The notes beneath the pieces were generated by a model that searched no databases, was not told the origin of the DNA, and worked only from the letters and a program-made list of their open reading frames with translations. A stretch of DNA of 5,878 nt. Source: an uncultured Anaerosolibacter sp. GTDB lineage: Bacteria > Bacillota_A > Clostridia > Peptostreptococcales > Thermotaleaceae. How positions within the stretch are numbered: position 1 is the stretch's first letter; every line of letters begins with the position of its first letter. The stretch is from positions 1-5,878 of the forward strand of contig CALECF010000028.1 of the NCBI GenBank assembly GCA_937948705.1, written 5' to 3'. This document shows positions 1 through 5,878 of this stretch, piece by piece. A program made the position numbers and the translations under genes.

Positions 1-1
1 G

Positions 2-166
2 AGATTTCAGCTAATAGAGGCATTGGGGGAAAACATCGCCAACAGCATTTTGCACAGATATGAGAAGGTATTGGAAATTGTTATTACCATTCGAAAACCA
101 GAAGCTCCGGTGCCGGGAATATATGATTATTTCGGTGTAGAAATAAGGAGAAGCAGAAATGGCTAA
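2..166 (+). CDS. folB: Dihydroneopterin aldolase, C-terminal 54 residues (partial at window edge)
   Basis: This is the 3' end of a gene that begins before the window. The open frame from base 2 encodes 54 residues and stops with TAA at 164-166. The visible tail contains RKPEAPVPGIYDYFGVEI, which matches the conserved C-terminal motif of FolB (KPxAPIPGxxDYxGVEI). In the family the lysine of this KP motif is the catalytic lysine of the aldolase. FolB is a cytoplasmic enzyme that cleaves 7,8-dihydroneopterin to 6-hydroxymethyl-7,8-dihydropterin and glycolaldehyde, giving the substrate of the next gene product, FolK. The stop overlaps the folK start by 8 nt, as is common in folate operons. The frame is too short to judge the rest of the protein, but the motif together with the folK neighbour makes the assignment firm. 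Confidence 0.9.
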   Translation, partial: RFQLIEALGENIANSILHRYEKVLEIVITIRKPEAPVPGIYDYFGVEIRRSRNG

Positions 167-641
167 AGCGTATTTGGGATTGGGAAGCAATATAGGCAAT
201 AAAAAAGAAAATATTGAGAATGCTTTAGATCTTCTTGAATCACATAAAGAGATTCAGGTAATAAATGTATCTTCCTATTATGAAACGGATCCGGTAGGAT
301 ACGTGGATCAGGATTGTTTTTTGAATATTGTGGTTGCTATTGAGACAAACTTAAAACCAAAGGCACTATTATCCTATTGTAATGAGATAGAAAATGAATT
401 GAAAAGAATAAGGAAAATAAGATGGGGCCCGAGGACAATAGATGTGGATATACTTCTATACGAGAATTTTTTGTCCCAGGATGAAAGCCTTACAATACCA
501 CATCCAAGAATGTGTGAGCGCTCCTTTGTAATGATTCCCTTATATGAAATAGCAAAGGACATAACGCTATTTGATGAAGATATTGGAAGCATAGTAGAAA
601 AATTAGGACAAGAAGGAATTAGGAAAATCGCCTATGAATGA
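159..641 (+). CDS. folK: 2-amino-4-hydroxy-6-hydroxymethyldihydropteridine pyrophosphokinase (HPPK)
   Basis: This 160-residue protein has the usual single-domain HPPK length. It transfers pyrophosphate from ATP to 6-hydroxymethyl-7,8-dihydropterin, making the activated pterin that dihydropteroate synthase joins to p-aminobenzoate. Visible motifs are the N-terminal LGLGSNIGN (6-14), the pterin-site segment ETDPVG (42-47) with FLN (54-56), the HPPK signature [13 protein letters not shown] (88-100), and [11 protein letters not shown] (113-123). Asp95 and Asp97 correspond to the two Mg-binding aspartates of the Escherichia coli enzyme. Arg92, His115 and Arg121 also fall at the same numbers as its ATP-site residues, so the enzyme should be active. 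The start at 159 follows AAGGAG at 145-150 with 8 nt spacing and lies inside the end of folB (ATGGCTAA). Its own stop overlaps the next start. Nothing looks broken. Confidence 0.97.
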   Translation: MAKAYLGLGSNIGNKKENIENALDLLESHKEIQVINVSSYYETDPVGYVDQDCFLNIVVAIETNLKPKALLSYCNEIENELKRIRKIRWGPRTIDVDILLYENFLSQDESLTIPHPRMCERSFVMIPLYEIAKDITLFDEDIGSIVEKLGQEGIRKIAYE

Positions 642-1422
642 GAATAGAATACTAACACGAAAAAAAGTAATTGTGTCTGTGGGTAATTTAAAAATTGGTG
701 GAGATCATCCGCCTATTATTATTGCAGGTCCCTGTGCGGTTGAATCAAGGGAGCAAATCCTAGAAACTGCTTTAGCCTTAAAAGAGTTGGGGGTACACAT
801 TCTCAGGGGAGGTGTATTTAAACCCAGAACAAGTCCCTATTCCTTTCAGGGCCTTGGAGTAGAGGGATTAAAGTTCTTGAAAGAAGCTGGGGATGCTGCT
901 GGTTTACCAGTAATCACTGAGTTAATGGATGAAAAACATATGGATCTCGTAAACGAGTATGTAGATATTATTCAAGTGGGTTCTAGAAACATGTATAATT
1001 ACTCCCTATTAAAGGATCTTGGCACATTAAAAAAGCCCATTCTTCTTAAACGTGGTATGTCAGCAACGTTAAAAGAATGGATGATGGCAGCCGAATATAT
1101 TGCATATCATGGCAATAGTAATGTTATACTTTGTGAAAGAGGAATTAGAAGTTTCGATACCTATACGCGAAATACCCTTGATTTAGCAGCCGTGCCCATC
1201 ATGAAAAAGGAGACTGGCTTGCCAGTTATTGTAGACCCTAGTCATGGAACTGGATTAAGAGAGCTTGTGATTCCTATGTCCAAAGCAGCATTAGCTTGTG
1301 GTGCAGATGGCATTTTGGTGGAGGTTCATCCAAAACCGGAATGTGCCTTAAGTGACGGGAAACAATCCTTGTGTCTAGAAGGATACAAAGAGTTTCTTCG
1401 TGAAATTAAACCCTTTTTTTAA
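634..1422 (+). CDS. aroF: 3-deoxy-7-phosphoheptulonate (DAHP) synthase, type I-beta, catalytic core only
   Basis: The product condenses phosphoenolpyruvate with erythrose 4-phosphate to DAHP, the first step of the shikimate pathway, in the cytoplasm. The 262-residue TIM-barrel core is complete. It shows AGPCAVES (31-38), [18 protein letters not shown] (58-75), PVITELMD (92-99), IIQVGSRNM (112-120), [10 protein letters not shown] (136-145), [11 protein letters not shown] (199-209), ILVEVHP (227-233) and SDGKQS (240-245). Cys34, His204, Glu230 and Asp241 match the metal ligands of the family. The KPRTS motif separates it from KDO8P synthase, which has KANRSS there. Many I-beta enzymes, such as that of Thermotoga maritima, carry an N-terminal ferredoxin-like regulatory domain. 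Here only about 25 residues precede the barrel, so feedback control by tyrosine or phenylalanine through that domain is not expected. ATG 634 overlaps the folK stop by 8 nt, with AGGA-type sequence at 620-625 upstream. Confidence 0.95.
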   Translation: MNENRILTRKKVIVSVGNLKIGGDHPPIIIAGPCAVESREQILETALALKELGVHILRGGVFKPRTSPYSFQGLGVEGLKFLKEAGDAAGLPVITELMDEKHMDLVNEYVDIIQVGSRNMYNYSLLKDLGTLKKPILLKRGMSATLKEWMMAAEYIAYHGNSNVILCERGIRSFDTYTRNTLDLAAVPIMKKETGLPVIVDPSHGTGLRELVIPMSKAALACGADGILVEVHPKPECALSDGKQSLCLEGYKEFLREIKPFF

Positions 1423-1448
1423 ATACTTATAGGAAGTAAAAATCATAA

Positions 1449-1479
1449 AAAAAACTTAGGTAGAAGCCCTAAGTTTTTT
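1449..1479 (+). terminator. Rho-independent terminator after the folB-folK-aroF operon
   Basis: Two perfectly complementary 12-base arms (1449-1460 and 1468-1479) flank a 7-nt loop. The paired core is CTTAGG/CCTAAG, extended by an A-run on the left and six Ts on the right. It lies 27-57 bases past the aroF stop, the expected place for the end of this transcript. The A-run on the left would give the - strand a T-run too, so the hairpin could act in both directions, but no converging gene ends here. Confidence 0.87.
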
Positions 1480-1483
1480 GTTT

Positions 1484-1506
1484 GCCCAAAAACTGGACAG
1501 TTGTCC
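1484..1506. other. Overlapping short palindromes resembling an IS3-type terminus (no transposase)
   Basis: The stretch GCCCAAAAACTGGACAGTTG starts at 1484. It contains AACTG-GA-CAGTT (1491-1502), which overlaps GGACA-GT-TGTCC (1495-1506). The CCCA...TGGACA spacing resembles the terminal repeats of some IS3-family elements as I remember them. There is no transposase, no opposite end and no visible target duplication in the window. If it is an element end at all, it is a solo relic. It could equally be a chance or protein-binding sequence. Confidence 0.15.
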
Positions 1507-1532
1507 TCTTTCTTGTAATTTTGGTTCACATA

Positions 1533-1569
1533 TTGCACTTAGCTAATGAATAGTGTAACTTTATATAAG
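1533..1569 (+). promoter_or_regulatory. Weak candidate promoter region for the SLH-protein gene
   Basis: The SLH gene needs its own promoter because a terminator lies just upstream. The best elements I can find are TTGCAC (1533-1538) as a -35 and either TAACTT (1556-1561, 17-nt spacing, poor match) or TATAAG (1564-1569, five of six matches but 25-nt spacing) as a -10. Neither pair is convincing. The AT-rich stretch is the likely location, but the exact start of transcription cannot be read from the sequence. Confidence 0.25.
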
Positions 1570-1599
1570 GATAACAAATATTAAAAGAGAAATGTTATC
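1570..1599. promoter_or_regulatory. Inverted repeat in the leader of the SLH-protein gene (possible operator)
   Basis: GATAACA (1570-1576) and its exact reverse complement TGTTATC (1593-1599) are separated by 16 AT-rich bases, giving 23 bp between arm centres. The repeat sits between the likely promoter region and the ribosome binding site. It could be a two-half-site operator for a dimeric regulator or a weak mRNA hairpin with a large loop. In AT-rich DNA, 7-bp arms can arise by chance, so function is not established. Confidence 0.3.
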
Positions 1600-1612
1600 T
1601 ATTTAAAATATG

Positions 1613-1619
1613 AAAGGGG
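1613..1619 (+). promoter_or_regulatory. Ribosome binding site that fixes the SLH-protein start
   Basis: AAAGGGG lies 7 nt upstream of ATG 1627 but only 3 nt upstream of the alternative ATG at 1623. The 1623 ATG would encode only six codons before a stop, whereas 1627 opens directly into a signal peptide. Spacing and reading frame therefore both select 1627. Confidence 0.75.
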
Positions 1620-1626
1620 CAAATGA

Positions 1627-2487
1627 ATGAGTACTCCAATTAAAAAAAGGATGAGAGCTCTACTGGTATCATTAATTACATTAAGTATGCTTTTCATGTT
1701 CATTTCACCAAACATGGTTTATGCTGAAGCAGGAGAAAATACAGTAACAATCGAAACAGGATTAGATGAAACTGTGAATAAAGAAACGCCAGAATTAGTA
1801 GATGACCAAGATGTACCAGCAGGAGAAGCCGTAGAAGGTGAAGATCAAGAAGACGAAGAAGCAGAAGATCAAGAAGGCGAAGAAGCAGAAGATCAGGAAG
1901 ATGAAGAAGCAGAAGATCAAGAAGGTGAAGGAGAAACATCAGAAAGAAAATTATTCACTGACGTACCAGAAAACCACTGGGCATTCAATGTAATTCATGA
2001 ATTAAGCGATAAAGACATTGTTAAAGGAATGAGCGAAACTACATTTGCTCCTGCAAAACAAATGACAAGAGCTGAATTTGTTACCCTATTGGTAAATACG
2101 TTAGAATTAGAAGCGACGGAGACTTCAAAGTTTGTTGACGTTGCTGTGGATGCTTGGTATGCGAACACAGTACAAGCTGCTTATGAAGCAGGAATTGTAA
2201 AGGGAATGAGTGAAACACACTTTGGACCCAATAAAAATATTACCCGTGAAGAGATGGCGACAATGATCCTTCAGGCATATGAACTGAAAAAAGGCGAGGG
2301 CGTGGCAGATGCAGAGGAAGCTACCTTTGCAGATGGAGGACAAATCAGTGCCTGGGCTAAGGAAAACGTGAATAAAGTAGTTACTGTTGGATTAATGAAG
2401 GGTAGAGCAGAAGATCAATTTGCACCAAAAGGAATCACAAATCGTGCAGAGGGTGCCCAAGTTATTTTCAATTTATTAAACAAATAA
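1627..2487 (+). CDS. Exported protein with acidic repeat linker and three SLH domains
   Basis: The 286-residue product is predicted to be secreted and held on the cell wall. Residues 1-33 form a signal peptide: basic KKRMR (6-10), a hydrophobic core (11-27), and likely cleavage after VYA (31-33). Residues 34-109 are an acidic, low-complexity linker with four 8-residue repeats at 72-103. Three SLH domains follow, starting near F110 (FTDVPENHWA), F169 (FVDVAVDAWY) and F234 (FADGGQISAW). Their signature motifs are TRAE (147-150), TREE (206-209) and NRAE (272-275). The first two share IVKGMSET, which suggests an internal duplication. Tandem SLH domains bind pyruvylated secondary cell-wall polymer in Firmicutes. 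No catalytic or other folded domain is visible, so this is an SLH-only protein, perhaps a minor S-layer or envelope spacer. Its specific role is unknown. It is a single-gene unit with terminators on both sides. Confidence 0.93.
   Translation: MSTPIKKRMRALLVSLITLSMLFMFISPNMVYAEAGENTVTIETGLDETVNKETPELVDDQDVPAGEAVEGEDQEDEEAEDQEGEEAEDQEDEEAEDQEGEGETSERKLFTDVPENHWAFNVIHELSDKDIVKGMSETTFAPAKQMTRAEFVTLLVNTLELEATETSKFVDVAVDAWYANTVQAAYEAGIVKGMSETHFGPNKNITREEMATMILQAYELKKGEGVADAEEATFADGGQISAWAKENVNKVVTVGLMKGRAEDQFAPKGITNRAEGAQVIFNLLNK
1840..1935 (+). repeat. Four tandem 24-bp repeats encoding an acidic 8-residue unit
   Basis: The units at 1840-1863, 1864-1887, 1888-1911 and 1912-1935 encode EDQEDEEA, EDQEGEEA, EDQEDEEA and EDQEGEGE. 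Units 1 and 2 differ by one base of 24 and units 1 and 3 by two. Position 5 alternates D/G, so a 48-bp double unit is also possible; the two halves differ at 5 of 48 bases. All units keep the reading frame. Such near-identical tandem repeats commonly change copy number by replication slippage, which here would only lengthen or shorten the linker between signal peptide and SLH domains. Confidence 0.9.
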
Positions 2488-2492
2488 TGCAA

Positions 2493-2524
2493 TAAAGAAC
2501 CCAAGCCGAGGCTTGGGTTCTTTA
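2493..2524. terminator. Bidirectional terminator between convergent SLH gene and nifJ
   Basis: Perfect 15-base complementary arms (2493-2507 and 2510-2524) surround a minimal centre, giving a practical CGAG loop. The stem has a GC-rich top (AACCCAAGCC) and an A/T base, so both strands show a short T-rich 3' side. It begins 5 bases after the SLH-gene stop and ends 3 bases before the nifJ stop codon on the opposite strand, so one hairpin can serve both convergent transcripts. The T-tracts are short, which may make termination partial. Confidence 0.85.
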
Positions 2525-2527
2525 CTA

Positions 2528-5878
<3,351 letters not shown>

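Noticed and set aside
11..592. Short - strand frames over folB and folK (11-199 and 374-592).
   Set aside because: They lie wholly or almost wholly antisense to well-supported enzyme genes and show no recognisable domain.
634..1422. Alternative assignment of the aroF-like gene as KDO8P synthase.
   Set aside because: It carries KPRTS, typical of DAHP synthase, in place of the KANRSS motif of KDO8P synthase, and it has the metal-binding Cys34. A Gram-positive host also has little need for KDO.
1581..1609. TTAAAA (1581-1586) and TAAAAT (1604-1609) with 17-nt spacing as the SLH-gene promoter.
   Set aside because: Transcription would start at about 1616, inside the Shine-Dalgarno site, leaving no usable leader.
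1700..1939. A 79-codon - strand frame rich in leucine that looks like a membrane or leucine-repeat peptide.
   Set aside because: It is the antisense of the acidic GAA/GAT repeat in the SLH gene; GAA/GAT-type codons read backwards give leucine-rich sequence. It has no support as a gene.

Overview
The window looks like chromosomal DNA from a low-GC, strictly anaerobic Firmicute of the class Clostridia. The evidence is the AT-rich sequence, purine-rich Shine-Dalgarno sites, a single-chain pyruvate:ferredoxin oxidoreductase, and a secreted protein with three S-layer homology (SLH) domains. A relative of Alkaliphilus, Natronincola or Geosporobacter would fit, but that genus-level guess is an inference from gene style and was not tested.

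Layout, left to right. Positions 2-1422 hold the tail of a + strand operon: the 3' end of folB (dihydroneopterin aldolase), then folK (HPPK), then a short core-only DAHP synthase (aroF type). Each junction is an 8-nt overlap, which suggests translational coupling. A hairpin with a T-run (1449-1479) closes the operon. The 1480-1626 leader holds an inverted repeat and no convincing sigma-A promoter. It is followed by a 286-residue exported protein (1627-2487) made of a signal peptide, a very acidic linker with four 8-residue repeats, and three SLH domains. A near-perfect 15-bp hairpin (2493-2524) separates this gene from the convergent - strand nifJ/por gene for pyruvate:ferredoxin oxidoreductase. 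That gene fills 2528-5878 and runs off the right edge, so its N-terminus is missing.

How the genes relate. FolB and FolK catalyse consecutive pterin steps of folate synthesis. DAHP synthase opens the shikimate pathway, whose end product chorismate is the precursor of p-aminobenzoate, the other half of dihydropteroate. The first operon therefore plausibly links supply of both folate precursors. The SLH protein is a cell-envelope protein anchored to secondary cell-wall polymer. The oxidoreductase is central energy metabolism (pyruvate to acetyl-CoA, CO2 and reduced ferredoxin). These last two genes have no evident functional link to the folate operon.

I see no mobile element with a transposase, no CRISPR array, no RNA gene and no clear novel system. 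The points most worth a second look are the missing regulatory domain of the DAHP synthase, the SLH-only protein with its acidic repeat, and the inverted repeat in that gene's leader.
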